Source: Pseudomonas putida
GTDB lineage: Bacteria > Pseudomonadota > Gammaproteobacteria > Pseudomonadales > Pseudomonadaceae
Assembly (NCBI GenBank): GCA_029953615.1
Contig: CP124529.1
Coordinates: 496,001 to 560,000 of the forward strand
DNA length: 64,000 nt
Reading direction: 5' to 3'
Below, one piece after another: positions 16,910 to 28,000 of the stretch; position 1 is the first letter of the stretch, and the number at the start of each line of letters is the position of its first letter. A program made the translations under genes and the position numbers. Below the pieces are notes generated by a model. It ran no database searches and was not told where the DNA came from. It saw nothing but the letters and a program-made list of their open reading frames with translations.

Positions 16910-17589
16910 GATGCGGCCCCCTCCGGCGCCTGCGCCGGGCCCAGGCGGTAGCCCAGGCCGCGCACGGTCTCGACGATGCCATTGCCCAGCTTGCGCCGCA
17001 GATGGTGGATATGCACGTTCAGGGCATTGCTCTCGACTTCGTCGCTGAAGCCGTACACGCAGTCTTTGAGTTGCTCGCCGGACAACACTCGCCCCGGGTT
17101 CTGCAGCAGCGCCTGCAACAAGGCCTGTTCACGGCGCGACAGGTCGACCGGCTGCCCTGCCAGCGTTGCCTCGCAGCTACTCGGGTCGTAACGCAGCGGG
17201 CCGTGTTCGATCACGTTCACCGCCCGACCGGCCACCCGCCGCAGCAGGGTGTGCAGGCGTGCGGCCAGCTCGCGCAGGTCGAACGGCTTGAGCAGGTAGT
17301 CGTCGGCGCCGGCCTGCAGGCCATCGACCCGGTCGGTGACCGCGTCACGGGCGGTGAGCACCAGCACTGGCAGTGTCTCGCCTTTCTCGCGCAGGCGGCG
17401 CAATAGCTTCAGGCCGTCTTCGTCGGGCAGGCCAAGGTCGAGGATCATCACGTCGAATTGCGCTGCCTGCAGCATCGCCCGCGCATCGGCGGCGTTGCCC
17501 ACCCGATCCACGGTCAGGCCCTGGGCGGTAAGGCCGGCGCAGATGCCGGCGGCGATCAGGTCGTCGTCCTCGCAGAGCAGAACGTGCAT
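16906..17589 (-). CDS. OmpR-family response regulator
   Basis: A 227-residue protein starting MHVLLCEDDDLIAAGI (ATG 17589, preceded by GGGAGCCCCACC). The receiver has the acidic pair near residues 8-9, phospho-acceptor Asp51 (VMILDLGLPDEDG), Thr in VLTARD and Lys in LLKPFD. The C-terminal winged helix contains VESNALNVHIHHLRRKL and ETVRGLGYRL, as in PmrA/QseB. It is translationally coupled to the kinase gene that follows. Its target genes cannot be read from this window. Confidence 0.92.
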   Translation of the reverse strand: MHVLLCEDDDLIAAGICAGLTAQGLTVDRVGNAADARAMLQAAQFDVMILDLGLPDEDGLKLLRRLREKGETLPVLVLTARDAVTDRVDGLQAGADDYLLKPFDLRELAARLHTLLRRVAGRAVNVIEHGPLRYDPSSCEATLAGQPVDLSRREQALLQALLQNPGRVLSGEQLKDCVYGFSDEVESNALNVHIHHLRRKLGNGIVETVRGLGYRLGPAQAPEGAAS

Positions 17590-17709
17590 GGTGGGGCTCC
17601 CGGAGTGGTCTCGCTGGCATTGCACTATGGGGGGATTAAGGGGGGATTATGGACCTATTGTGGGGTGGATTGGGGTGTTCGTCTTGGGGGTGGTGGCGAA
17701 CACCAGGGC

Positions 17710-18273
17710 CTAAAGCAACCCCTGCGGCGTATCTACATCCAGCAACACCCCAGCATCCTCCACTTCAACCACCAAGCAACAATCCCGGTGCGCCCGCACC
17801 ACCGCGCGCGCCCCTTCATCCCCGGCCAATTGCTCCAGTGCCGGCCAGAAATCGCGCCCGAAGATCACTGGATGCCCCTGCTTCCCCGCATGCCGCGGTA
17901 ACACGATGCTCGATGCACTGGCGGCTTCCGCCAACTGACGCAAGCTTGCCGCTTCGATCCAGGGCATATCACCCAGCAAGATCGCCACCGCCTGCGCCTT
18001 GCTGTCAGCTAACGACCTGGCGCCGGCGGCCAGGCTGTGCCCCATGCCCGACGCCGCATCCGGGCTGACGATAATCCGGCAATCGGCAGGCAAGCCAAAA
18101 TCCTCGCCCCACTCGCCCGCGCGCAACACCACGCGCACATCATCGAATACTGCCCGAGCCCGTTCCACACTATGGGCCAGCAGGCTGCGACCATCAGCCA
18201 AGGTCGCCCGGCGCTTGTCGGCACCGAAACGCCGGCCGCTTCCTGCCGCCAGCACCAGCGCGACCACGCTCAC
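17710..18273 (-). CDS. MocA/MobA-like molybdenum cofactor nucleotidyltransferase
   Basis: A 187-residue NTP transferase. The N-terminal nucleotide loop is LVLAAGSGRRFGADKR, and LLGDMPWI supplies the metal-binding Asp. RHAGKQGHPVIFGRDFWPAL and the end LLDVDTPQGL are typical of MocA, the CTP:molybdopterin cytidylyltransferase serving xanthine-dehydrogenase-type enzymes. No xdh genes are present here, so the assignment to MocA rather than another MobA-like enzyme is by sequence pattern only. The 286 bp between this gene and dsbD hold no convincing gene. Confidence 0.8.
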   Translation of the reverse strand: MSVVALVLAAGSGRRFGADKRRATLADGRSLLAHSVERARAVFDDVRVVLRAGEWGEDFGLPADCRIIVSPDAASGMGHSLAAGARSLADSKAQAVAILLGDMPWIEAASLRQLAEAASASSIVLPRHAGKQGHPVIFGRDFWPALEQLAGDEGARAVVRAHRDCCLVVEVEDAGVLLDVDTPQGLL

Positions 18274-18559
18274 AGCGCTACCCGGTGCTTTATGGAGGTA
18301 GCCCTGGAGCCCATTTCACCTATATCGACAATCTCAGCAAGCATGGTCAGGCCAACGATTTTTCCGAATCATGAGCCAATGCAACCATTGCCATGTCGGC
18401 ATGGCAAGCCCCATTGGCGATGACGCCAAGTGAGGCTGTCGCGGCTGGCCTGGCATCGCGTTGCGTTCCACAGCACTGCCCTTTGCAGGAAGTGTTTAAC
18501 CTTGGGTTAATCGACCCAAGCCAGCATGACACCTTTCAATGTGCTGCCAAGGCGAAGAC

Positions 18560-20275
18560 ATGCGCATCCTCCTGCTCTTCCTGACACTGCTGCTGGCCGG
18601 CCCGTTGCAGGCCAACCCGTTCGCTGTCAAACCCGACTTCCTGCCGGTCAACCAGGCCTTCGTGCTGACCCACGACCGCCAGGCCGATGGCCAGATACGC
18701 CTGTTCTTCCAGATCCAGCCAGGCTACTACCTGTATCAGAAACGCCTGAAATTCGACGGTCTGCCTGCCGAGCACCACCCGCAACTGCCAGCCGCCCTCA
18801 ACCATCACGACGAGTTCTTCGGCGACAGTGCGGTGTACCGCGACCAACTCGAACTGCTGCTTCCGGCCGATGCCCAGGGCCAGCTGCGCCTGGGCTGGCA
18901 GGGCTGTGCCGACGCTGGCTTGTGCTACCCGCCGCAAACCACGCTGATCGAGCTGGGTGGCAGTGTGGCGCCGGCGGCCGAACAAGCCAGTGACCAGGCA
19001 TTGGCCAGCGACCTGCAACAAGGCCACCTGGCCTGGAGCCTGCTGGCGTTCTTCGGCCTGGGCCTGTTGCTGGCCTTTACCCCCTGCACGCTGCCGATGC
19101 TGCCGATTCTCGCCGGGCTGGTGCTGGGCAATGGCGCCAGTGCCCGGCGCGGCTGGGTGCTGGCGGGGGTCTATGTACTGAGCATGGCCCTGGTTTATGC
19201 CGCCCTCGGCGTGGTCGCCGCGCTGCTGGGTGCCAGCCTGCAGGCCTGGCTGCAGCAACCCTGGCTGCTGGGAAGCCTGGCGGGGCTGTTCGTGCTGCTG
19301 GCCCTGCCGATGTTCGGCGCCTTCGAACTGCAACTGCCTGCCGCCCTGCGTGACCGCCTGGACCGTGCCGGGCAAGGCACCCGTGGCGGCAACCTGTATG
19401 GCGCAGCACTGCTCGGCGCGCTGTCTGGCCTGCTGATGGGCCCGTGCATGACCGCGCCGTTGGCCGGCGCGTTGCTGTACATCGCCCAGAGCGGCGACGT
19501 GCTGCAGGGAGCGCTGGTGCTGTTCAGCCTCGGCTTGGGCATGGGCGTGCCGCTGCTGTTGCTGGTGACCCTGGGCAACCGCTACCTGCCCCGCCCGGGC
19601 GCCTGGATGAACCGGGTCAAAGGCGTGTTCGGCTTCGTGTTCCTGGGCATGGCGCTGTACACCGTGCGCGGCCTGCTGCCCGCAGCCTTGCTGCTGGCCC
19701 TGAGCGGCGCCTTGCTGATCGCCCTGGCCTGGGCCGCCTGGCCAGCCCTGCAGCGGTTGCCGGCGTTGCGCGCAGTGCCGCTGCTGGGTGCCCTGTGGGG
19801 CGGCCTGCTGCTGGTGGGTGCTGCGGCCGGTGGCGACGACCTTTGGCAGCCGCTGCGCCCGTTCGCCGCTGGCGCGGCTGCGCCGGCCGCCGGCCTGCAC
19901 GCCGAGGACGCCTTCGTCACCGTCAGCCGCCCCGAAGACCTGCAACGCGAACTGGATGCGGCCAAGGCCCGTGGCGAGTGGGTGATGCTCGACTACTATG
20001 CCGATTGGTGCGTGTCGTGCAAGGTCATGGAAAAACAGGTGTTCGCCCGCAGCGACGTGCAGGCCGGCCTGGCCGGCGTACACCTGCTGCGCCTGGACGT
20101 GACCGCCGACAGCCCGGCCAGCAAAGCCCTGCTGCAGCGCTACCAGGTTCCCGGCCCGCCCAGCATCATCTGGGTTGGCCCGGAAGGTGACGAACGCCGA
20201 GCGCGGCGCATCACCGGTGAAGTGGATGCGGCGGAGTTCCTGCAACACTGGGCCCAGACCAGGAGCCAAGGCTGA
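18560..20275 (+). CDS. dsbD: DsbD, thiol:disulfide interchange reductase
   Basis: A 571-residue inner-membrane electron carrier. It begins with a signal peptide (MRILLLFLTLLLAGPLQA). The periplasmic DsbD-alpha domain carries Cys116 and Cys122 (GCADAGLCYPP). About eight helices follow, containing the paired-Cys region TPCTLPMLPILAG and GPCMTAPLAGALLY. The C-terminal thioredoxin domain has Cys484-Cys487 (DYYADWCVSCKVME). It would pass electrons from cytoplasmic thioredoxin to periplasmic partners such as the DsbG encoded two genes on. The start ATG 18560 follows AAGGCGAAGAC. Its stop overlaps the next start by one base. Confidence 0.92.
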   Translation: MRILLLFLTLLLAGPLQANPFAVKPDFLPVNQAFVLTHDRQADGQIRLFFQIQPGYYLYQKRLKFDGLPAEHHPQLPAALNHHDEFFGDSAVYRDQLELLLPADAQGQLRLGWQGCADAGLCYPPQTTLIELGGSVAPAAEQASDQALASDLQQGHLAWSLLAFFGLGLLLAFTPCTLPMLPILAGLVLGNGASARRGWVLAGVYVLSMALVYAALGVVAALLGASLQAWLQQPWLLGSLAGLFVLLALPMFGAFELQLPAALRDRLDRAGQGTRGGNLYGAALLGALSGLLMGPCMTAPLAGALLYIAQSGDVLQGALVLFSLGLGMGVPLLLLVTLGNRYLPRPGAWMNRVKGVFGFVFLGMALYTVRGLLPAALLLALSGALLIALAWAAWPALQRLPALRAVPLLGALWGGLLLVGAAAGGDDLWQPLRPFAAGAAAPAAGLHAEDAFVTVSRPEDLQRELDAAKARGEWVMLDYYADWCVSCKVMEKQVFARSDVQAGLAGVHLLRLDVTADSPASKALLQRYQVPGPPSIIWVGPEGDERRARRITGEVDAAEFLQHWAQTRSQG

Positions 20276-21112
20276 TGCTGACCGTAACCCTCGGGCCACT
20301 GACCATGGCCCTCAACCACCTGCTGATGCTCACCGCCCTGGTGATCGCCAGCGTGGTCGGCTGGTGGGTCGCCCGGCGTGGCGGCGAGAGCCCGGAATCG
20401 GCCCTGTTCAACCTGTTCCTGATCGGCGTGCTGTGCGCCCGTGCCGGTTTCGTGCTGGCCTACTGGCCGATGTACCGGGACGACCCGCTACAGATCATCG
20501 ATATCCGTGATGGCGGTTTCCTGTTCTGGTCGGGCCTGGCCGGTATCGTGCTCGGTGCCCTCTGGCAGGGCTGGCGCAACCCGGGCCTGCGCCGCCCGCT
20601 GGGTTGGGCGCTGTTCAGCGGCGCGCTGTTCTGGGGCCTGGCCAGCCTCGGTGGCCACCTGTACAGCAAAGGCACCGAGCTACCCGAACTGAGCCTGCGC
20701 AACGCCAGCGGCCAATCCGTAGCGTTGCACAGTTACCGCGGCAAACCGTTGGTGATCAACATCTGGGCCACCTGGTGCCCGCCCTGCCGACGCGAAATGC
20801 CGGTGCTGCAACAGGCGCAAAGCGCATACCCGCACGTGACCTTCCTGTTCGTCAACCAGGGCGAGACCCCGGAAAACGTCAGCACCTTCCTCGCCACCAC
20901 CGGCCTGAGCCTGACCCACGTGCTGTTCGACGGCACCGGCCTGCTGGCCCAACGCGTCGGTTCCATGGCCCTGCCCACCACCCTTTTCTACGACGCCGAC
21001 GGGGCGGCTGATCGGCAGCCACCTCGGCGAGCTGTCCCGGGCCAGCCTGCGCCACGCCCTGGAGCCTTTCGACCGGGCCATCGCGCCCGCCCCTGCCGCA
21101 CAAGGAAACTGA
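20275..21112 (+). pseudogene. TlpA/ResA-like membrane thioredoxin, 3' end frameshifted
   Basis: The N-terminal part (about residues 10-135) is a multi-helix membrane domain resembling part of prolipoprotein diacylglyceryl transferase (VGWWVARRGGESPESALFNL). A periplasmic TlpA-like thioredoxin follows with Cys168-Cys171 (INIWATWCPPCRREMP). After LPTTLFYDADG the frame turns into basic, proline-rich nonsense. In the +1 frame it continues as RLIGSHLGELSRASLRHALE and stops at 21110-21112, one base before the dsbG ATG. One extra G in GACGGGGCGG at 20998-21004 explains this. The intended protein would be about 278 residues. It is the middle gene of the dsbD-dsbG operon, and sequencing error is likely. 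Confidence 0.8.
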
Positions 21113-21113
21113 C

Positions 21114-21878
21114 ATGCGATTGACTGCACTGCTGCCCCTGCCCCTGTCCCTGGCCCTGCTGGCTGCCCCCGCCCTGCAGGCCGAAGAACTGCCCAAGGCG
21201 ATTCAGCAACTGCAAGCCAAGGGTGCCGTGATCAAAGGCAGCTTCGACGCGCCCAATGGCCTGCGCGGGTATGCCGCCGAGTACCAGAATAACGGCCTGG
21301 CGCTGTACCTCACCCCTGACGGCAAGCATGTACTGGTCGGCAGCCTATTCGACGAGCAGGGCAAGGACCTCAGTGCCGAGCCGCTGAAAAAGCTGGTATA
21401 TGCGCCGATGAGCAAGGAAATCTGGGCGAAGATGGAGAAAACCGCCTGGATCGCCGACGGCAAGGACGATGCACCGCGCAAGGTGTACCTGTTCAGCGAC
21501 CCCAACTGCCCGTACTGCAACATGTTCTGGGAGCAGGCGCGCCCGTGGGTGGAGTCGGGCAAGGTGCAGTTGCGCCATATCATGGTCGGCATCATCCGCG
21601 AAGACAGCCCGGGCAAGTCGGCGGCGCTGCTGGCGGCGCAAGACCCGGCCAAGGCGCTGCAGCAACATGAAAAGGCCGGCAAGGCCAGCACGCTGAAACC
21701 GCTGGAGCAGGTGCCGGAGGCGGTGCAGCAGAAGCTGGCGGCGAACATGGCGCTGATGGAAGAAATGGGCTTGCAGGCGACCCCGGCGATTTTCTATCAG
21801 GATGAACAGGGCAACCTGCAGAGCCAGCAAGGCGCGCCGCGGCCGGAGTTGCTTGGGAAGATTCTTGGCAAGCGCTGA
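21114..21878 (+). CDS. dsbG: DsbG-like periplasmic thiol:disulfide interchange protein
   Basis: A 254-residue protein with a cleavable signal peptide (to about ALQA, residue 23). A DsbC/DsbG-type dimerisation region (LPKAIQQLQAKGAVIKGSF) is followed by a thioredoxin domain with FSDPNCPYCNMFW (Cys132-Cys135) and the cis-Pro segment GLQATPAIFYQD. It would reduce or isomerise disulfides in the periplasm, kept reduced by DsbD. ATG 21114 follows AAGGAAACTGAC. It is the last gene of the operon, with a REP unit behind it. Confidence 0.9.
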   Translation: MRLTALLPLPLSLALLAAPALQAEELPKAIQQLQAKGAVIKGSFDAPNGLRGYAAEYQNNGLALYLTPDGKHVLVGSLFDEQGKDLSAEPLKKLVYAPMSKEIWAKMEKTAWIADGKDDAPRKVYLFSDPNCPYCNMFWEQARPWVESGKVQLRHIMVGIIREDSPGKSAALLAAQDPAKALQQHEKAGKASTLKPLEQVPEAVQQKLAANMALMEEMGLQATPAIFYQDEQGNLQSQQGAPRPELLGKILGKR

Positions 21879-21893
21879 AAGATGCGGCGTCTG

Positions 21894-22050
21894 CACCGGC
21901 CTCTTCGCGGGCTCGCCCGCTCCCACAGGTAATGCACCTGCCCTGAAGGCTGTGGTGATCCTGTGGGAGCGGGCGAGCCCGCGAAGCAGCCAGCTCGGTG
22001 CATGGCACCGGCTGCGCCGGTGTTCGCGGGTGAACCCGCTCCTACCGGGA
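21894..22050. repeat. composite REP unit, CGGGC subtype
   Basis: CACCGGCCTCTTCGCGGGCT...CTCCCACAGG and its inverse CCTGTGGGAGCGGGCGAGCC are followed by GGTGCATGGCACCGGCTGCG...TTCGCGGG. That last piece also occurs at 2228-2261. It lies between the convergent dsbG and pvdL genes. Confidence 0.85.
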
Positions 22051-22074
22051 CGGTGCAGGCCTCATTTATTCAGA

Positions 22075-25000
22075 TCACAGCCCCTCAAGCTCCGCCATCA
22101 GGTCACTGAGCCGGTCGACCTTGTCGTCATCCAGCACGCTGCCCTGCAGCCCCTGCACATACTCGGCCAGTTCCTCCACCGTGCTGCACTCGAACATCGC
22201 CCGCAGCGGCACGTTCAGCTGCAGCTGCTTCTGCACCCGCGAGGCGATCTGCGTGGCCAGCAGCGAATGCCCGCCCAGCTCGAAGAAGTTGTCGTGCACC
22301 CCCACCCGCTCGGCCTTGAGCACATCGGCCCAAATACCGGCCAGTACCTCTTCCAGCTCGTTGCGCGGCGCCTGGTAGGCCTGGCTGTGCTGGCCACCGA
22401 TGTCGATCGCCGGCAGGGCCTTGCGATCAAGCTTGCCGTTGGCATTGTGCGGCAGGCTGTCGAACCAGCCCCAGTGCAGTGGGACCATGTACTCCGGCAA
22501 CTCGGCACGCAGGCGTTGCTTAAGCTGCTCCAGCAACGCGGCGTCGGTAGCAACGCCCTGATGCGCCACCAGGTAACCCACCAGGTGCTTGCCATTGACG
22601 CCTTCCTGCACGCCAACGGCAGCGTCGCGGATTTCCGGCTGCTCGTGCAGGCGGGCTTCGATCTCGCCCAGTTCGATGCGGTAGCCGCGGATCTTCACCT
22701 GATGGTCGATGCGCCCGACATACTCCAGCACCCCGTCCGGGCGCTGACGCGCCAGGTCGCCGGTACGGTACAGGCGTTCGCCCGGCGCACCATGCGGATG
22801 GGGGATGAACGCCAGCGCCGTGCGCACCGGATCGCCGACATAGCCACGGCCCACGCCAGTGCCAGCCACGCACAGCTCGCCCACCGCACCCAGCGGCACC
22901 AGCATCTGTTCCTCGTCGAACAGGTACAGGCGGTTGTTGTCGGTCGGCGTGCCAATTGGCAGGTAGCTGCCACGGGTCGAAGCCGCGTCGACACGGAAGA
23001 ACGCCACATCATCCGAGCACTCGGCCGGGCCATAGGCGTTGACCAGGCCGATCTGCGGGTAACGCTGCAGCCACTGCGCCGCCAGCTCCGGCGGCATGGC
23101 TTCGCCGGTCGGTAGCATCCAGCGCAGTCCGTCGAGCGCCTGATGGTCGTTGGCCAGCATGCCCTGGATCAGCGACGGCACACTTTCCAGTACCGTGATG
23201 CCGGTAGCCTGAACATGCGTCAGCAGGCCTTGCGGATCATGGGCGATGGCGTTCGGCACAATCTCCACCCTGGCGCCGAACAGCGGCGCTGCAAGGAACT
23301 GCCACACCGAAATATCGAAGCTTTGCGAGGCCGTCTGGGCGATCACGTCCTGCTCGCCGAGTGCCAGGTACGGCACCTTGCTCAGCTGGTTGTTGAGCAT
23401 GCCGCGCTGCTCGACCATCACCCCCTTCGGCAGGCCGGTGGAGCCTGAGGTGTAGATCACATAAGCGAGGTTATCCGGCCCGCTGTGGATGCCTGGGTTG
23501 TGGCTGGCAATGGCACTGGCCTGGATGTCTTCCCAGACCAGCAGCTGCGGCCGTGTCGCCAGCTCCAGCTCATCCAGCAACAGCTGCCCTTGCCCGGCAC
23601 AGGCCGCACTGCACACCAGCACCGGCGTGCGGCTGAGCTGGAGGATGCTTTGCAGGCGCGCCCCCGGCAGGCCCGGGTCCAGTGGCAGGTAGCCGGCGCC
23701 GGCCTTGAAGCTGCCGACGATCATGCCCAGCAACGGGAGCCCGCGTTCGGCCAGCAGTGCCACCGGCTGGTCAATGCTGACCCCGGCAGCCACCAGGGCA
23801 TGGCCCAGGCGGTTGGCCGCCAGGTTCAGCCCGGCGTAGTCATAGGATGCTTCCAGGCAACGGGCCACAGTACGTTGCGGATGCGCGGCCACTTGTGCTT
23901 CGAACTGCGCGATGTAGCTCTGCTCCAGCGGATAAGACCGTTCGGTACGGTTGCAGTCTTCAAGCAGGAAGCGCTGTTCTTCGGTGCCGATCAACGGTAG
24001 TTCACCCACCTCCCCTTCAAAGCCCTGCACCAGCGCCAGCAGCAGGCGCTTGAACTCCGCCAGCAGGCGCTCGACGGTCGGGTAGTCGAAGTAGCGCTGG
24101 TCGAAGGACAGGTGCAGGCCAAGGTCATCGCCCGGGTAGCACACCGCTGTCAGCGGGAAGTTGGTGTGGGTACGGCCCGAGTCGGAGCTGGCGTTCAGGT
24201 GCTGGGCATGGTCGAGCACGGCGGTTGCCACTGGCGCGTTCTCGAACACGAACAGGCTGTCGAACAGCGGCTGGCCCTTGGGCAGTTCGCTGCACTCCTG
24301 GATCGCCACCAGCGGCAGGTATTCGTACTCGCGCAGTTCCATGTTGCTTTGCAGCAGGCCCTGCAGCCATTGGCGTACGCTGCAGCGCTCACCGGCAACC
24401 GGCAACTTCACGCGCAAGGCGACGCTGTTGATGAACAGGCCGACGGTACGCTGCATCTGCGGCATGCTCACCGGGCGCCCGGCCACGGTCACGCCGAAGG
24501 CCACGTCGCGATCGCCGCTGTAGCGCGCCAATACCAGGGCCCAGGCCGCCTGGGCGAAGGTGTTGACGGTGAGCTGGTGGGCCTGGGCGAGTTCGCGCAG
24601 GCGCACGCCGTCGCTCATCGCCAGGCGGGTATGGCAGTCGCCGACGACCATGCCGCTACCGGCATGGTCATGGCGCAGCGGGCGGTCGCTAGGGATGGCC
24701 GTGGCACGTTCGAAGCCGGCCAGGTTGGCCTGCCACCACGCACGTGCGTCGTCCAGGCCCTGGCGTTGCAGCCAGCCGATGTAGTCGCGATACCGCGGTG
24801 GCACCGGCAGTTGGGCCTGACGGTTTTCGCCGAGTGCCTGGTAGATCTCGAAGAAGTCGTTCATCAGCAACGAGCGGCACCAGGCATCGATGAGGATGTG
24901 GTGGTTGCTCATCATGAACCAGTAGCGCTGGTCGGCCACACGCACCAGGCGCAGGTGGAACGGCGCCTCGCGGAGCAGGGCGAAACCGGCCTCGCGTTCC

Positions 25001-28000
25001 TGCTTGTGCAGGGCCTGCAGGCGCTGCTCCTGGGCGTCGTCATCGAGGCCACGCCAGTCCTGGTAGTCCACCGGTGTGTTGCCCGGCTTGTGGATGATCT
25101 GCAGCATCGCCTCGCCGGTGTTCCAGCTGAACGATGCGCGTAGCGCTTCGTGGCGCGCCACCACCGCCTGCCACGCCTGGGCAAAGCGTTCGGGGTCGAG
25201 CGCGCTGTTGATGCGGTAGCGGTCCTGCATGTAGTAGAGGCCGGTGCCCGGCTCCAGCAGGGTGTGTAACAGCATGCCCTCCTGCATCGGCGTCAGCGGG
25301 TAGACGTCCTCGATCTGCGCAGCCGGTACCGGCAGCGCGTCTATCTGCGCCTGGGTGAGGTGCGCCAGCGGGAAGTCCGACGGCGTGAAGCTGCCGTTGC
25401 CATCCGCCAGGCAATGCTCGACCAGCGCCAGCAGCTCCTGGCGATAGGCCTCGGCCAGGCGGGCGATGGTCCGCTCGTCGTAGCGCTCGGCACTGAAGGT
25501 CCAGCGCAGCTGCAGGGCGCCGCCATACACCTGGCCATCGACACTCAGCCAGTTGGGCAACGGTGCATCGAGGTCGTGGGCCAGGCCGGCCGGAGCGTCC
25601 AGCGGCTGGAACAGGGCTGTGCTGTCGAACTGCTGGTCGAACTGGCCCAGGTAGTTGAAAGTGATGCGCGCCTGCGGCAAGGCTGCCATCTGCTCGCGCC
25701 CGGCCTCATCCGCCAGGTAGCGCAACACACCGTAGCCCAGCCCTTTGTGTGGCACCTGGCGCAGTTGCTCCTTGATGCGCTTGATCGAACCCGCCCGCGC
25801 CGCGTCGTCCTCGCCTGGCAGCGGGCGCAGGCTCAGCGGGTAGGCGTTGGTGAACCAGCCGACGCTGCGGGTCAGGTCCATGTCTTCGAACAGCCCGTCA
25901 CGGCCATGGCCTTCAAGCTGTACCAGCACTTCTTCGTCGCCGCTCCAGCGGCACAGGGCACGCGCCAGCGCGGTCAGCAGCAGGTCGTTGACCTGGGTGT
26001 GGTAGGCCGCCGGGGCCTGTTGCAGCAACTGCCGGGTCTGCGCGACATCCAGGCCGATGGCCAGGGTACGGGCGTGGCGGTGCAGGTTGCCGCCCTGCGG
26101 GTGATCGCAGGGCAGTTCGCGGCGCACACCGCCCAACTGGCCTTGCCACCAGCCCAGTTCGTCGCGCAGCGAATCGCTGCCGGCATAGCTGGCCAGGCGT
26201 GCGGCCCAGTCGCCCATGGCGTGGGTCTTGGCCGGCAGCGGCTGGCCACGGTACAGCGCCTGCAGGTCTTCCAGCAACACGCGCCACGACACCCCATCGA
26301 CCACCAGGTGATGGATCGCCAGCAACAGCCGCTGGCCGCCCTGCCCGTCATTTACCAGCAAGGCGCGCAACAGTGGGCCCTGTTCCAGGTCGAGACTGCG
26401 TTGCAGGTCGGTGTACAGCGCTTGGCAATCGGCGAAGTCGGCAACCGTGGCGGTCCACAGCAACTGCCCGGCGCCAGGCCGGGCATATTCGCCCTGCCAG
26501 CGGCCGTGGGCCTGACTGAAGCGCAGGCGCAGGCTGTCGTGGTGCTGTACCAGGCCGGCCAAGGCGCGCTCCAGTACCCCCTCATCCAGCGGCTTGCGCG
26601 CCTCCAGCAGAACAGCCTGGTTCCAGTGCTGCGGCTGTGGCACTTCACTGTCGAAGAACCAGTGCTGGATCGGCGTGAGGCCGGTCTGGCCCTGGCGCTG
26701 GCCCTGCTCGATGCTGCTGGCGGCTTCGCTGCGCTGAACGATGGCCGCCAGGGTCTGGATGGTCTGATGCTGGAACAGGTCGCGCGGGGTGAACTGCAAG
26801 CCGGCCTGACGGGCCCGGCTGACCACCTGGATCGACAGGATCGAGTCGCCGCCCAGTTCGAAGAAGTTATCCTGCACGCCAATCCGGGCCACGTTGAGCA
26901 CGTCGCGCCAGATCTGCGCCAGTTGCGCTTCCACCTCGTTGCCAGGTGCCTGGTACTGCTGGCGCGCCTGCTCCAGGTCCGGCAGCGGCAGCGCACGGCG
27001 GTCGAGCTTGCCGTTGCCCATCAGCGGCAGGCTGTCGAGCAGCACCAGGTGCGCCGGCACCATGTAGTCCGGCAGGTGCTGGCGGGCATCGGCCTTCACC
27101 GCGTCGCGCAGCAGGCCCTGGGCCTCGCTGTCGGCAGTGGCCTGCCTGCACACCAGGTAACCCACCAGCTGTTTGCCGCCCGCCAGGTCGAGGGCCAGCA
27201 CCACGGCCTCGTCGACATCGGCATGCGCCTGCAGGCGGCTTTCGATTTCGCCCAGTTCAATGCGGAAACCGCGAATCTTCACCTGCTGGTCGGCACGGCC
27301 GACGTACTCGACCAGGCCATCGCTGCCCAGGCGCACCAGGTCACCGGTGCGGTACAGGCGCCCTCCTTCGCTGCCGAACGGGTCGGCGACGAAGCGCTCG
27401 GCGCTGAGGCCCGGGCGGTCGTGGTAGCCCTGGGCCAGGCCGGCGCCGCCAACATACAGCTCGCCAATACCGCCTTGCGGCAACAAGGCCAGGTCTTCGT
27501 CGAGGATGTAGGCCGTGCGGCTGCCGATGACGCGGCCGATCGGTACGCTGCCCAGCTCCGCCGGCAGTGTCTGTGGTGCCAGGCAGGCCAGCGGCATGAC
27601 CACGGTTTCGGTCGGCCCGTAGGCGTTGAAGAATTGCTGCGGCGCGAAGGCCTGACGGATGCGCTGCAGGTGTTCACCGGTCAGCGCTTCACCACCGGTA
27701 ATGACCAGGCGCACGGGCAACTGCTCGCCCTGCCCGGCCAGGTACTGCGCCAACTGGCTACCGTAGCTAGGCGTGAAGCCGAGGATGCTCACCTGTTGCT
27801 TGCGCACCAGCTGGCAGATGTCTTCGGCGCCCCACTGCCCCTGGGCGCGCAGTACCACCCGGGCACCACACAGCAGCGGCACCCACAGGCGTTCACTGGC
27901 GGCGTCGAAATTGATCGAATAGAAGTGCAGCTCGCAGTCATCGCTGCGCATGCCGAACGCGGCGATCACCGCCTGGCAATGCATGGCGAACTCGCCATGG

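Noticed and set aside
18371..18433. 20-residue micro-frame MSQCNHCHVGMASPIGDDAK
   Set aside because: Two CxxC-like cysteines and histidines look suggestive, but there is no good ribosome site and no similarity that I can recognise. Kept as unsupported.
18536..20299. 587-codon frame antisense to dsbD
   Set aside because: Low-complexity Gln/Gly/Ala-rich translation, no ribosome site, covers a clear real gene.
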